In this document: piece by piece, positions 1 through 9,859 of the stretch
How positions within the stretch are numbered: the stretch's first letter is position 1
Layout of the letters: each line of letters begins with the position of its first letter
Source of the DNA: DASUBV01 sp035763085
GTDB lineage: Bacteria; Actinomycetota; Actinomycetes; Streptosporangiales; Streptosporangiaceae
DNA length: 36,675 nt
Assembly (NCBI GenBank): GCA_035763085.1
Contig: DASUBV010000306.1
Span: forward strand, 1 to 36,675
Direction of reading: 5' to 3'
Made by a program: the position numbers and the translations under genes
The notes under the pieces: model-generated
The model's input: the letters and a program-made list of their open reading frames with translations, nothing else
Told to the model about the DNA's origin: nothing
Databases searched by the model: none

Positions 1-115
1 GGCGCGCGGCGCTGTCCGCCGGCCGGGCCGGGCCGGCAGCCTCCTGCCCGGTGCCGTTCAGCTCCTGCCTGGTGCCGCTGATGTGACGCCCGGTGCCGTT
101 GCGGCCAGATTCCAT
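1..115 (-). CDS. Partial hypothetical protein (N-terminal fragment at window edge)
   Basis: An open frame on the minus strand starts at an ATG (113-115), with an AAGGA stretch just upstream, and runs off the left edge. Only about 38 residues are visible. They are hydrophilic and contain three imperfect 7-residue units beginning GTGRHIS, GTRQELN and GTGQEAA, which correspond to about 21-bp repeats in the DNA. No domain is recognisable. It would be divergent from the oxidoreductase gene at 429. The frame could also be a chance opening in GC-rich DNA, so this is a weak call. Confidence 0.3.
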   Translation of the reverse strand, partial: MESGRNGTGRHISGTRQELNGTGQEAAGPARPADSAAR

Positions 116-428
116 GTCCTTATTGTCCCCAGCCAGGCGCCGAAGCAAAGACGCCGGCCCGGTCGCAGTGGGTAACGAGCGGGTGAATTTCCGGCCGCCG
201 CGGCCCGGCCGGCCCGATCCCGGCGCGGGCATATGCGAACTGCCGTCACCCAGGCGACATAACGGGCCCTGGCGGGCCAGCCCGGCGGGCCCGGCGGGTC
301 ACGCCGGGCGGCCGCATGCGGGCTGGTCGTGACGTTGCGGACATGCCGCGTATTGCGGATGCCCGGCGGGCCCGGCCAGGATCGGAGTGCCCCCGGCGCG
401 GGCCGGGGCGGACCGATCGGAGACCTGC

Positions 429-1367
429 ATGCGGATCGCAACCTCCCTGACCGAGCCGGCCGGCCCGGACGCCCTGGACTCGCTCACCGGGCAGCTGCAG
501 CGGGCCGCCGACGACGGGTTCGCGGGCGCGTGGATCTCCAACATCTTCGGCCTGGAGGCGCTGACCGCGCTGGCCGTGGCGGGCAGCCGGGTGCCGGGCA
601 TCGAGGTCGGGACGGCGGTCATCCCGGTCTACCCGCGGCACCCGGCGGTGCTGGCCCAGCACGCCCTGACGGCCGAGCTGGCGCTGGGCGCCGGGCGGCT
701 GAACCTCGGCGTCGGGCTGTCCCACAAGATCGTCATCGAGGACATGTACGGCTACAGCTTCGACCGGCCGGCCCGGTACATGCGCGAGTACCTGCAGGTG
801 CTGCTGCCGCTGCTGGCCGGCGAGGCGGCGGAGTTCGACGGCGAGCAAGTGCACGCCCGCATCGGGCTGTCGGTACCGCGGGCGGCCGGGGCGGCGGGCC
901 GGATGCCGGTGCTGCTGGCGGCGATGGCACCGCAGATGCTGCGGCTGGCCGGCGCGCAGGCAGACGGCACGGTGCTGTGGATGACCGGGCCCGCCACGGT
1001 GCGCGACTACGTGGTCCCGGCGATCCGCTCCGCGGCCGCGCAGGCGGGCCGGCCGGCGCCGCGGGTGGTGTGCGTGCTGCCGGTGTGCGTGACCGGCGAC
1101 GCCGCGGCGGCCCGGGCGCGGGCGGAGGAGGTGTTCGCCATCTACGGCCAGCTGCCGTCCTACCGGGCGATGCTGGACAAGGAGGGCGCGGCCGGGCCAG
1201 GCGACGTGGCCGTGGTGGGCGACGAGGACGCGGTGGCGGCGCAGATCGCCGCGCTGGCGCAGGCAGGGGTCACGGACTTCGTGGCCGGCGAGTACGCGCG
1301 CGGCGCCGAGCGGCAGCGGACCCGCGACCTGCTGAAGGCGCTGATCGCGCAGTCCGCGGCGGGCTAG
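429..1367 (+). CDS. LLM-class F420-dependent oxidoreductase (MSMEG_4879-type)
   Basis: This is a 312-residue luciferase-like monooxygenase-fold protein, expected to be cytoplasmic and to use coenzyme F420 (or FMN) for hydride transfer. The N-terminus (MRIATSLTEP) and the segment GLSHKIVIEDMYGYSFDRPA near residues 95-115 resemble the actinobacterial F420-dependent subfamily TIGR03564. A conserved VIPVYPRHP segment and a C-terminal helix with RTRDLLKALI fit the TIM-barrel ends. The ATG at 429 is preferred over an in-frame start at 387 because GGAG lies at 419-422, about 6 nt upstream, and family proteins begin here. The substrate is unknown. The gene stands alone and converges with the amidohydrolase gene. 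The family call is strong; cofactor use is inferred from family membership. Confidence 0.88.
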   Translation: MRIATSLTEPAGPDALDSLTGQLQRAADDGFAGAWISNIFGLEALTALAVAGSRVPGIEVGTAVIPVYPRHPAVLAQHALTAELALGAGRLNLGVGLSHKIVIEDMYGYSFDRPARYMREYLQVLLPLLAGEAAEFDGEQVHARIGLSVPRAAGAAGRMPVLLAAMAPQMLRLAGAQADGTVLWMTGPATVRDYVVPAIRSAAAQAGRPAPRVVCVLPVCVTGDAAAARARAEEVFAIYGQLPSYRAMLDKEGAAGPGDVAVVGDEDAVAAQIAALAQAGVTDFVAGEYARGAERQRTRDLLKALIAQSAAG

Positions 1368-1465
1368 CCGCAGGCCCGGTCCGGTCACCGGGCGGGTCCT
1401 GCTCCCCGTGGCGCGGCGACCGCGGCGCCGTCCCGGTCCCGGCTCGCGGACTGCGGCCCGCGGGA

Positions 1466-2773
1466 TCAGGCGACCGCGACGTGCGGGCCCGGCGCGTTCT
1501 CCAGCGCCCGGCCGGCGGCCGGCTCGCCGAGTTGCAGCACCAGCCAGATCCGGCCCGGGTCGGCCAGCAGGCCCGGCTCGGCGACCGGGTCGCCGTCGAC
1601 GATGATCAGGTCGGCGAGCCGGCCGGGCTCGATGGTCCCGACGTGCTCGGCCAGGCCGAGTGCCTCGGCGGCGGTGCCGGTCGCGGCCGCCAGGGCCTCG
1701 GCCGGGGTGAGGCCGTGCCGGACCATCCGGGCGATCTCCAGGCCGGTGGCCTCGGTGGTGTCGCTGCCCAGGGCGATCCTGACGCCGGCGTCCCGGGCGG
1801 CGCGCATGCTGGCCGCGCCCTCGGCCAGGTTGCGGCGGGCCAGCTCGGTCAGGCCCGGCGGCAGCAGCGGCGCGGCGGCCGCGGCGGCCGGGTCCAGCGC
1901 GTCGTGCGGCAGCCCGGCCATCCAGTAGTAGCCCGACAGGGTGGGCACCAGCACCTGCCCGGCCGCCGCCATCTGTGCTAGCAGGTCGGGCCGCCGGTGC
2001 AGGTACATGCCGTGCTCGATGGTGTGCACGCCGTGCCGGATGGCCGCCGCGCAGCCGTCCAGGCCCTCGGCATGCGCGCTGACCCGGTAGCCCAGCCGGC
2101 CCGCCTCGTCGGTGACCGCGGCCAGCTCGGGCTCGGTCAGCTGCAGCGGGTCGGGGTCCTCCAGCTCGTTGGACCGGGCGCCGGTGGTCATCACCTTGAT
2201 GAAGTCGGCGCCGTCACGGATCTGCTCGCGGACCGCGCGGCGCATGTCGTCGGGGCCGTCGGCCTCCCGGTACATGTCCCCGTAGAAGCGGCCGCCGGGC
2301 GCGGTCGCGGAGATGATCCGCCCGCAGGTCAGCAGCCGCGGGCCGCGGAAGGCGCCGTAGCGCATGGCCTGGCGGGCCTCCTGCGGGGTGATGCCCTGGG
2401 ACCCGGTGATGCGGATGGTGGTCACGCCGCGGCGCAGGTAATCGCGCAGCTCAGCCTGCAGGAAGTGCGCCCGGGTGCCGGGCAGGATCTCCTCGGCGCC
2501 CTTCATGACCGCCGGGACCTCGCCGGAGGTGTGCAGGTGCGCGTCGATCAGGCCGGGCAGCACCACCCGCTGGCCCGCGTCCAGCTGGCGGGCGCCCTCG
2601 GGGCACGGCTCCGAGGCGCTCCCGGTCCGCCGGATGATCCCGTCCTCGATCAGCACCGCGGCGTGCTCGCGGACCGGCCCGCCGGTCCCGTCGAACAGCC
2701 GCGCGCCGGTCAGCCACAGCCGCCCGGGGGCAGCGGGCGGAGCCGCGATCAGTGCCGGGAACCTGTGCGCCAC
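1466..2773 (-). CDS. Amidohydrolase family metal-dependent hydrolase
   Basis: The 435-residue protein belongs to the imidazolonepropionase/prolidase-like branch of the amidohydrolase superfamily. Visible metal-site motifs are DAHLHT early in the barrel, FIKVMTTG supplying the candidate carboxylated lysine, SAHAEG, HTIEHGMYL, and LGSDTTE supplying the late aspartate. The C-terminal GTIEPGRLADLIIVDGDP is the usual small beta-sandwich closing segment. There is no signal peptide, so it is likely cytoplasmic. The frame opens at a GTG at 2845. I chose the GTG at 2773 because AAGGCAGG lies upstream of it and the protein then starts just before the N-terminal sandwich (LWLTGARLFDGTG). The substrate is not identifiable: cyclic amides, dipeptides or carbamates are all possible. 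Confidence 0.88.
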   Translation of the reverse strand: MAHRFPALIAAPPAAPGRLWLTGARLFDGTGGPVREHAAVLIEDGIIRRTGSASEPCPEGARQLDAGQRVVLPGLIDAHLHTSGEVPAVMKGAEEILPGTRAHFLQAELRDYLRRGVTTIRITGSQGITPQEARQAMRYGAFRGPRLLTCGRIISATAPGGRFYGDMYREADGPDDMRRAVREQIRDGADFIKVMTTGARSNELEDPDPLQLTEPELAAVTDEAGRLGYRVSAHAEGLDGCAAAIRHGVHTIEHGMYLHRRPDLLAQMAAAGQVLVPTLSGYYWMAGLPHDALDPAAAAAAPLLPPGLTELARRNLAEGAASMRAARDAGVRIALGSDTTEATGLEIARMVRHGLTPAEALAAATGTAAEALGLAEHVGTIEPGRLADLIIVDGDPVAEPGLLADPGRIWLVLQLGEPAAGRALENAPGPHVAVA

Positions 2774-2985
2774 GCCGGACCTGCCTTCCCCTGGAAGCCC
2801 TGGCCGGACACCTGGCCAGCGCGGCCAGCCAGGCAGGCAGATCACCGCGGAATCGCCATTTACCAGCCACAGCGGACGATACCGCGCCCGGCCGCGGGCC
2901 AGGCAGGCGGGCGGCGCTCCGATCCGGCGCGCGGGTACCCGCGCCGGTTAGGCGGCGGCCGCAGACCGCCGGCGGGCCGCGGCGG

Positions 2986-3744
2986 TCAGCTGGTCTGGGC
3001 GCCGATCAGGTGGCCCACCCCGTAGGTCACCCCGATGGCCAGGGCTCCCAGCGCGAGCTGGCGCAGCCCCGAGCGCAGCAGCGGCCTGCCGGTCAGCCAG
3101 CCGACCACCATCCCGCCGACGACCAGCGCCACCGCGGTCACGATCAGCGTTCCGGTGAGCGTGTCCAGGCCGATGATGTAGGGCAGCAGCGGCAGCAGCG
3201 CCCCGATCGAGAACGCCAGCAGCGAGGCCACCCCGGCCAGCACCGGCGACGGCAGGCCGTCCGGGTCGACGCCCAGCTCCTCGCGGGTGTGCACGCGCAG
3301 CGCGGTGCCGGGGTCGCGGGACACCGCGTCAGCCATCCGCTCGGCGGTCTCCGCGTCGGCCCCGTACTGCCGGAAGTAGCCCGCGAGCTCCGCCCGCTCG
3401 GCGGCCGGGAACTGGGCGTGCATCTTCCGCTCCAGGGAGACCTCCGAGCGGACCAGCTCATTCTGGTTGGTGACCGAGATGTATTCCCCGGTGCCCATCG
3501 AGAAGGCGCCGGCCACCAGCGACGCCGCGCCGGTGAGCACGATGGTGTGCGCCGAGACGCCGCCGCCGCCCAGGCCCGAGATCAGCGAGGCGTTGGTGAC
3601 CAGCCCGTCCACCGCGCCGAACACGGTGGGCCGCAGCCAGCCGCCCGACACGTCCCGGTGGCGGTGCGACCAGCCGGCCCCCAGGGCCGCCAGCCCGGTC
3701 AGCCCGGCCGCGTCCGGGTGCTCGTGATTTTCCTCCTGTGCCAC
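2986..3744 (-). CDS. VIT1/CCC1 family iron/manganese transporter
   Basis: A membrane protein of about 252 residues. The sequence LRPTVFGAVDGLVTNASLISG is typical of the first helix of VIT1/CCC1 transporters, followed by GAFSMGTGEYISVTNQNEL, a family signature for the second helix. A central charged cytoplasmic region (ERKMHAQFPAAERAEL to GVDPDGLPSP) matches the metal-binding domain position. Three hydrophobic helices then follow, giving five in total. Family members move Fe2+ or Mn2+ across membranes. An ATG at 3783 is also in frame but lacks an obvious ribosome site. The GTG at 3744 has GGGAAG about 9 nt upstream and was preferred. The gene is monocistronic as far as the sequence shows. Confidence 0.87.
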   Translation of the reverse strand: MAQEENHEHPDAAGLTGLAALGAGWSHRHRDVSGGWLRPTVFGAVDGLVTNASLISGLGGGGVSAHTIVLTGAASLVAGAFSMGTGEYISVTNQNELVRSEVSLERKMHAQFPAAERAELAGYFRQYGADAETAERMADAVSRDPGTALRVHTREELGVDPDGLPSPVLAGVASLLAFSIGALLPLLPYIIGLDTLTGTLIVTAVALVVGGMVVGWLTGRPLLRSGLRQLALGALAIGVTYGVGHLIGAQTS

Positions 3745-3846
3745 CTGGCCGATCTTCCCACGATCCCCGGCCGGCGCCCGCATCCGGCCGGCCCGATGGC
3801 GCGCCGCGCCGGGCGGGCGCGGGGCGGGCGGGTGGCGGGGCGGGTG

Positions 3847-4560
3847 CTACCGGACGGAGATGATGATCTGCGGGTGCCGGACCGGGCGCAGCCAGGTCAG
3901 CACCTTGAGCAGCCTCGCCCTCGGCAGCGAGACGCAGCCCGCGGTGGCCGACCCGGTGCCGACGTGCAGGAAGATCGCGCTGCCCAGGCCCGGCGTGCGG
4001 GCGGTGTTGTAGGCGATCGCCGCCCCGTAGTCGTAGGCGGGCACCTGGTGCATCGGCTCGGGCGCCTTCCCGGCGTCGTGCTTGCGGGTGTTGATCCACT
4101 CGTTGTAGAGCGGGCTGGACGGATCGTCGTCCCACACGTCGTAGCGATAGGCGTGCCGCCACCAGAAGTGGACGCCGGGGTTGGCGTCGACGCCGAACAT
4201 GAAGCTGAACCCGTAGCTGCCCGACGGCGTCTTGCCGTCGCCCTCGCGCTTGGCGCCGACCCTGGCCACGCCGTTGTAGCCGACCCTGGCCTGCCACGGC
4301 CCGTAGACCAGGATCCGCCTGCCCTGCGACACCCGGTAGGCCCGCAGCGTGGCGTAGGTGCTGGAGTGCGAGGCGGCCGACACGGTGATCACCTGGGCAT
4401 GCACCAGGGCCTGCGTGGCCTGCCCGCCCGCGGCCTGCGAGCTCGCGGCCCGCGCGGCCGGGGCGGCGCCCGGCAGGACGGTCAGCGCCAGCAGCGCGGG
4501 CAGCGTCAGTGCGGTCGAGGCGGTCAGGGTGGCCAGCAGCGGACGGTGTCGGATATGCAC
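3847..4560 (-). CDS. Secreted L,D-transpeptidase (YkuD domain)
   Basis: A 237-residue exported protein. The N-terminus has basic residues then a hydrophobic stretch (LLATLTASTALTLPALLALT) and an alanine-rich cleavage region around residues 33-40, consistent with a Sec signal peptide. The rest is a YkuD catalytic domain. The motif HVGTGSATAGCVSLP places the catalytic cysteine at about C209 with H199 upstream, the standard L,D-transpeptidase arrangement. Such enzymes form 3-3 peptidoglycan crosslinks or attach proteins to the wall. This one lacks the Ig-like and LysM domains of mycobacterial Ldt proteins and resembles the short actinomycete ErfK/YbiS/YcfS/YnhG-type versions. The start codon is a GTG with only a weak ribosome site. 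Confidence 0.88.
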   Translation of the reverse strand: MHIRHRPLLATLTASTALTLPALLALTVLPGAAPAARAASSQAAGGQATQALVHAQVITVSAASHSSTYATLRAYRVSQGRRILVYGPWQARVGYNGVARVGAKREGDGKTPSGSYGFSFMFGVDANPGVHFWWRHAYRYDVWDDDPSSPLYNEWINTRKHDAGKAPEPMHQVPAYDYGAAIAYNTARTPGLGSAIFLHVGTGSATAGCVSLPRARLLKVLTWLRPVRHPQIIISVR

Positions 4561-4642
4561 GTCACCATCGTGCCCGAGCCGGCGCCCGGCGCGCCCGCCC
4601 GGCGCGCTGCCGGTGACTCGGATGGGCAGCTGCCGCGGGCGC

Positions 4643-5974
4643 CTACCCGTGACCGCGGGCGGCCCTGAGGGCGGCGAGCAGCTGGGGCAGGACCCGCTCC
4701 TCGGTGATCGCCCGTCCCGCCGTGCGCATCAGCGTGGCCAGGTGCTCATCCCACGGGCTCGGCTCCGGCGGGCCGGTCAGCGGCTCCCCCGCGGCCGCGG
4801 CCAGGCCGGCCTGGTAGTCGCCGCCGGCCATCAGCCACGGCTCGGCGCGCAGGCGGCGCGCGGCCGCGGCGGTGGCCCGCAGGCCCGGCCAGCTGAAGTC
4901 GGCGTGCCAGCGGACGGTGGTGCCGCTGGCCGCCGCGGCGTGCAGCAGCCGCGCGCAGGCCACCGACGGATCGCCCTCGGTGCAGACCAGCGGCGGGCAG
5001 GCCGGGCCGAGCTGCTCGGCCGCGGCACGCAGCACCACCGGGCTGGCGCAGACGAATACCTCCAGCGCCCACGGCAGCACCGGCATGGCGATGAGCTGCT
5101 GCAGCGTGACCCGGAACGGCTGGCCCGCCGCGGCGGCCTCGGTCAGCCACCGGCCCAGCGGCTCGCCGCCCGCCGTCAGGTTGAGCACCAGTACCTGGCT
5201 GGCCAGGTCGTCGCCGACCACCCCGGCCAGCGTCCAGAGCGCCTGCGATGCCTCCGGGCCGTCGGGCGCGGGCACCTCCTCGCGCCGGGCCAGGGCCCGC
5301 AGCACCAGCCCCGGCAGCTGGCCCGAGTCCAGCGCGGCGGCGTCCCCCGTAGCGGCGCCGGCCAGGTCCGCCAGCCGGATCCCGGCGGGCTCGGGCCCGC
5401 CCGGAATCCGCTCGAGCACCGCGGCGGCCTGCCCGGCCACGGCGCCGTGGCCCTGGCGGATCAGCCGGGTCACCGTGCCGTCCCTGGTGATCTCATCGAG
5501 CCACGCTGCATACCAGGGCAGGCCGGCCAGCGGGCTGCTGCGGGCCCGTTCCAGCACGTCGTCGAAGTGCTCGAGCTCCACCGCCCGCTCGGCGGCGAGG
5601 TTGCGCACCGGGCCGGTCAGCGCCTCCACCGCGGCCTGCAGGCTGGCGGCGGCACCCGACCGCCGCAGCGCCTGCGCCACCTCCGGCAGCGGGATGCTCA
5701 GCGAGGTGCCGCGGCCGACGCCGTGGCCCAGCAGCCGGGCCGCGCCGCGCCGCTGCGGGGAGGTCGCGCCGACCAGGGTGACCGTCCCGTCGACCGGCTC
5801 GCCGCGCTCCAGCCGGCCCCGGATCCGGTCCACCAGCCACGCCATCTCCGGCGACCCGAGCACCTTGCGCAGCTTGCCGTCATCCACTGCCGGCATCGCC
5901 GGCTGGTCATCCGGACGGCTTCCCGCCCGCGTCACATCCGTTCCTGTCGCGCCCACCCGCGGCATCGTAGCCAT
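4643..5974 (-). CDS. TIGR02679 family protein (DUF3323/DUF2399, JetD-like), orphan, altered active site
   Basis: A 443-residue protein. The N-terminal half (WLVDRIRGRLERGEPVDGTV, then SLSIPLPEVAQALRRSG and ALTGPVRNLAAERA) matches DUF3323. The C-terminal half (PLVCTEGDPSVACARLL, HADFSWPGLR, EPWLMAGGDY) matches DUF2399. This family, as I recall it, is the nuclease-like JetD component of TIGR02677-02680 (Wadjet) four-gene cassettes, with a Toprim-like fold. Here the usual VCENP motif reads VCASP (A310, S311), and the usual DFD motif reads DFS (D359, S361), so the acidic residues expected to bind metal are largely lost. No JetA, JetB or JetC gene is in the window. The family call is good; loss of catalysis is inference. 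Confidence 0.8.
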   Translation of the reverse strand: MATMPRVGATGTDVTRAGSRPDDQPAMPAVDDGKLRKVLGSPEMAWLVDRIRGRLERGEPVDGTVTLVGATSPQRRGAARLLGHGVGRGTSLSIPLPEVAQALRRSGAAASLQAAVEALTGPVRNLAAERAVELEHFDDVLERARSSPLAGLPWYAAWLDEITRDGTVTRLIRQGHGAVAGQAAAVLERIPGGPEPAGIRLADLAGAATGDAAALDSGQLPGLVLRALARREEVPAPDGPEASQALWTLAGVVGDDLASQVLVLNLTAGGEPLGRWLTEAAAAGQPFRVTLQQLIAMPVLPWALEVFVCASPVVLRAAAEQLGPACPPLVCTEGDPSVACARLLHAAAASGTTVRWHADFSWPGLRATAAAARRLRAEPWLMAGGDYQAGLAAAAGEPLTGPPEPSPWDEHLATLMRTAGRAITEERVLPQLLAALRAARGHG

Positions 5975-6071
5975 GACACCGCCGCGGTGAGCGAACCTGG
6001 CGCGGCGTTGCGCGAGCCGGCCGCGGCCGGGCGTCAGGCGACGGCGGCCCGGCCCGCCCGCCGTCCGGGCA

Positions 6072-6518
6072 TCAGGCCACGCAGAACTCGTTGCCTTCCG
6101 GGTCGGCCATCGTCACCCAGTGGTGCGGTCCCTGCTGGCCGCGGTGCAGCTCGGTGGCGCCCGCCGCCGCCAGCCGCGCCACGACCTCCTCGGTGTCGTC
6201 GTCGCCGGTGCGCACGTCCAGGTGCACCCGGTTCTTTACCGTCTTGGCCTCGGGCACCAGTTGGAACAGCACCCGGCTGTAACCGGGCCCGGCCGCGCCG
6301 GACCCGCCGGGCGGCCGGATGGCGGCACCCTCCCGCCAGACCAGCACGCCGTTGTGCACCCTCGTGTCGGCCTCGGCCGCATAGCCCTCAGCGATCATCT
6401 TGCGGATGAACGCCTCGTCGCTCGGCTCGACCTCCCAGCCCATCGCCTGCGCCCACCAGTCGGCCAGCTCATGCGGCCGGGCCGCGTCGACGACGACCTG
6501 GAACCCGTATCCGCTCAC
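6072..6518 (-). CDS. VOC family protein (glyoxalase-like domain)
   Basis: A 148-residue protein with the Glyoxalase_6-like pattern: VVVDAARPHELADWWAQAMGWEVEP at the N-terminus, NRVHLDVRTGDDD in the middle and a terminal MADPEGNEFCVA. The histidine in VHLDV and the glutamate in GNEF sit where VOC proteins bind metal. The start is a GTG whose last bases overlap the TGA stop of the upstream DinB gene (GTGA at 6515-6518), so translation is probably coupled. It shares its promoter region with that gene, opposite a WYL regulator. Function is probably small-molecule binding or resistance-like; the substrate is unknown. Confidence 0.87.
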   Translation of the reverse strand: MSGYGFQVVVDAARPHELADWWAQAMGWEVEPSDEAFIRKMIAEGYAAEADTRVHNGVLVWREGAAIRPPGGSGAAGPGYSRVLFQLVPEAKTVKNRVHLDVRTGDDDTEEVVARLAAAGATELHRGQQGPHHWVTMADPEGNEFCVA

Positions 6519-7108
6519 CGGCGACCCTCCCCGCCTGCCGGGCCCGGCCCGCTAGCTCCCGCCCGGTACAGGTCGCGCAGCAGCGCGATCTCCGCGGCGT
6601 GATGGATGACTTCCTTGTTGATGTGCAGCACCAGCGCCGCCAGCGGGTAGTCCGCGAACGGGCCCTCGGCCGGGCCGCATGGCCGGCCCAGGCCCGCGGC
6701 GCCCAGGCTCGTGACCCCCGCGAGCCAGGTCGCGTACGCCTCGTCGAGCTGCGCGAGCGCCTTATCCGCCGTCCCGGCGTACTCGAAGTCGCGGAAGCTG
6801 GCCGGCGGCCCGCCGAAGTGCGCGGCGCTGCGCGCCCCCAGGCAGCCGACAATGATGTGGGCCAGCCGCCAGGCGATGGTGGTGACCGGCGGCGGGTCAG
6901 GCTGCGGGTAGGCGAACTCCACCACGAAGTCGCCGCTGCCGGCCGTGGTCGCGGTGGTCTCGAAGTCCCGCGGGCGGACGCTCCAGCAGCCCGGCACCGG
7001 CTCCCAGAAGTACTCCCCGTCGGTCAGTCCGTCCAGCCGCGGCCGGATCTGGGCCCGCCACAGCCAGTCCAGCTGCTCGGCGAGCTCGTGGTTCCAGTCG
7101 ATGTCCAT
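6515..7108 (-). CDS. DinB superfamily protein
   Basis: A 197-residue protein with a four-helix DinB/YfiT-like fold. The N-terminal helix MDIDWNHELAEQLDWLWR, the central TTIAWRLAHIIVGCLGARS, and the late VLHINKEVIHHAAEIALLRDLY supply the three histidines typical of the DinB metal site (H in WRLAHI, and the paired HH). Members include mycothiol-dependent enzymes in actinobacteria. In-frame starts upstream at 7150 and 7129 fall inside or beside a perfect palindrome that looks like an operator, so the ATG at 7108 is preferred. A GAGG sits only about 2 nt from it, which is tight. The stop overlaps the VOC start, indicating a two-gene operon. Confidence 0.82.
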   Translation of the reverse strand: MDIDWNHELAEQLDWLWRAQIRPRLDGLTDGEYFWEPVPGCWSVRPRDFETTATTAGSGDFVVEFAYPQPDPPPVTTIAWRLAHIIVGCLGARSAAHFGGPPASFRDFEYAGTADKALAQLDEAYATWLAGVTSLGAAGLGRPCGPAEGPFADYPLAALVLHINKEVIHHAAEIALLRDLYRAGASGPGPAGGEGRR

Positions 7109-7128
7109 AGCCTCAACGTAAGACCCCA

Positions 7129-7149
7129 TGCGGACAGGCTCTGTCCGCA
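7129..7149. promoter_or_regulatory. Palindromic operator between DinB and WYL regulator genes
   Basis: The sequence TGCGGACAG-GCT-CTGTCCGCA is a perfect 9-bp inverted repeat with a 3-bp spacer. It lies in the short divergent intergenic region, directly before the WYL regulator and about 20 bp upstream of the DinB start. Position and symmetry suggest the binding site of the adjacent YafY-type regulator, controlling both directions. Binding is inferred. Confidence 0.7.
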
Positions 7150-7170
7150 ATGACGGGCAGACTGGAAATC

Positions 7171-8154
7171 ATGCTGGAAACTTCCGCGCGGCTGCTCCGG
7201 CTGCTGTCGCTGCTGCAGGCCCGGCCGGACTGGGCCGGGCCCGAGCTGGCCCGGCGGCTGGAGGTCACCCCGCGCACCCTGCGCCGCGACGTGGCCCGGC
7301 TGCGCGACCTGGGTTATCCCGTGCACGCCACGACCGGGGTGGCAGGCGGGTACCGGCTGGGGGCGGGCGCCTCGCTGCCGCCGCTGCTGCTCGACGATGA
7401 GGAGGCCGTGGCGGTGGCGGTCAGCCTGCGCACCGCCGCCAGCCAGTCGGTGGCCGGGCTGGCCGAGACCGCTCTGCGCGCCCTGGCCAAGCTGGAGCAG
7501 GTGCTGCCCGCCCGGCTGCGGGCCCGCACGGCCGCCATCCAGCAGGCCACCGTGGCGCTGCCGCGCACCGCCCCGGCCGTCGATCCCGGCCTGCTGGCCA
7601 CCCTGGCCACCGCCTGCCGGGACTCCCGCGCGCTCGCGTTCGGCTACCGGTCGCGGGGCGGCGCGGCCAATCAGCGCCAGGCCGAGCCCTACCGGCTCGT
7701 GCACACCGGGTACCGGTGGTACCTGGTGGCCCGCGACACCGGCCGGGACGACTGGCGGACCTTCCGGGTGGACCGGATCGAGCCGCCGGTCGCCCCCGGC
7801 GCCCGGTTCACCCGGCACGACCCGCCCGACGCCGCGGCGCTGGTCGCGCACTCGGTGACCACGGCGCCCTACCGCTACCAGATCCGGGCGCTGGTGCATG
7901 CCCCGGTGGCCGCCGTGGCCGAGCACATCACCCCGACCGCGGGCATCCTGGAGCCGGCCGGCCCGGACCGCTGCCTGCTCAGTGCCGGGGCCGAGTCCCT
8001 GGACGTCATCTTGTTCCGCCTGGCCGCTCTCGGCGCGCCGGTGCAGATCCTGGCGCCACCCGAGCTAGCGGACCGGGCCCGGCAGCTGAGCGCCTGGCTG
8101 CAGCGCGCGGCCAGCCCGGATCCGGCTAGTCAGGAGCCGGCCAGCCCGGACTGA
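7171..8154 (+). CDS. YafY-type HTH/WYL domain transcriptional regulator
   Basis: A 327-residue regulator. The N-terminal HTH_11-like helix-turn-helix reads RLLRLLSLLQARPDWAGPEL to TLRRDVARLRDLGYPV, with a wing at GVAGGYRLG. The middle contains the WYL domain, with RWYLVARD and the arginine-rich FRVDRIEPP. The C-terminal part fits the WCX extension. WYL domains sense nucleic acids or small ligands. The ATG at 7150 abuts the palindromic operator. The ATG at 7171 gives the usual family start MLETSARLL and is preferred, though its ribosome site is weak. It is divergent from the DinB-VOC operon, which it probably controls along with itself. Confidence 0.88.
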   Translation: MLETSARLLRLLSLLQARPDWAGPELARRLEVTPRTLRRDVARLRDLGYPVHATTGVAGGYRLGAGASLPPLLLDDEEAVAVAVSLRTAASQSVAGLAETALRALAKLEQVLPARLRARTAAIQQATVALPRTAPAVDPGLLATLATACRDSRALAFGYRSRGGAANQRQAEPYRLVHTGYRWYLVARDTGRDDWRTFRVDRIEPPVAPGARFTRHDPPDAAALVAHSVTTAPYRYQIRALVHAPVAAVAEHITPTAGILEPAGPDRCLLSAGAESLDVILFRLAALGAPVQILAPPELADRARQLSAWLQRAASPDPASQEPASPD

Positions 8155-8254
8155 CGCCGCGCCGCCGGGAGGCACGCGCCGTGCCGCGCCCAGCGCTTCT
8201 TGCTGTTATCGCTACCGTCCCGGCGGGCGGCGGGGCCGGGGCCCGCGGTACCCG

Positions 8255-9700
<1,446 letters not shown>

Positions 9701-9859
9701 ACAGCCGATTCTGCCGCGTCCGGCGCACTGGCGCCGCCATCGGAACGGGGCGCAGGCCTCCTCTTGCTGTTATCTGGTGCCGATCGGGTGCCCCGGGCGG
9801 GCGCCTGGCAGGGCCCGGCAGGTGCCCTCGCGACGGGCGGCCCGGGCCCGGCGCCCGGC

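Noticed and set aside
1365..1466. Terminator between the convergent oxidoreductase and amidohydrolase genes
   Set aside because: Only short 5-bp stems are visible by eye in very GC-rich DNA, with no T-run; not distinguishable from background.
4643..5974. A complete Wadjet anti-plasmid system
   Set aside because: Only a JetD-like protein is present; neighbours are an L,D-transpeptidase and VOC/DinB genes, with no SMC-like or MukE/F-like component.
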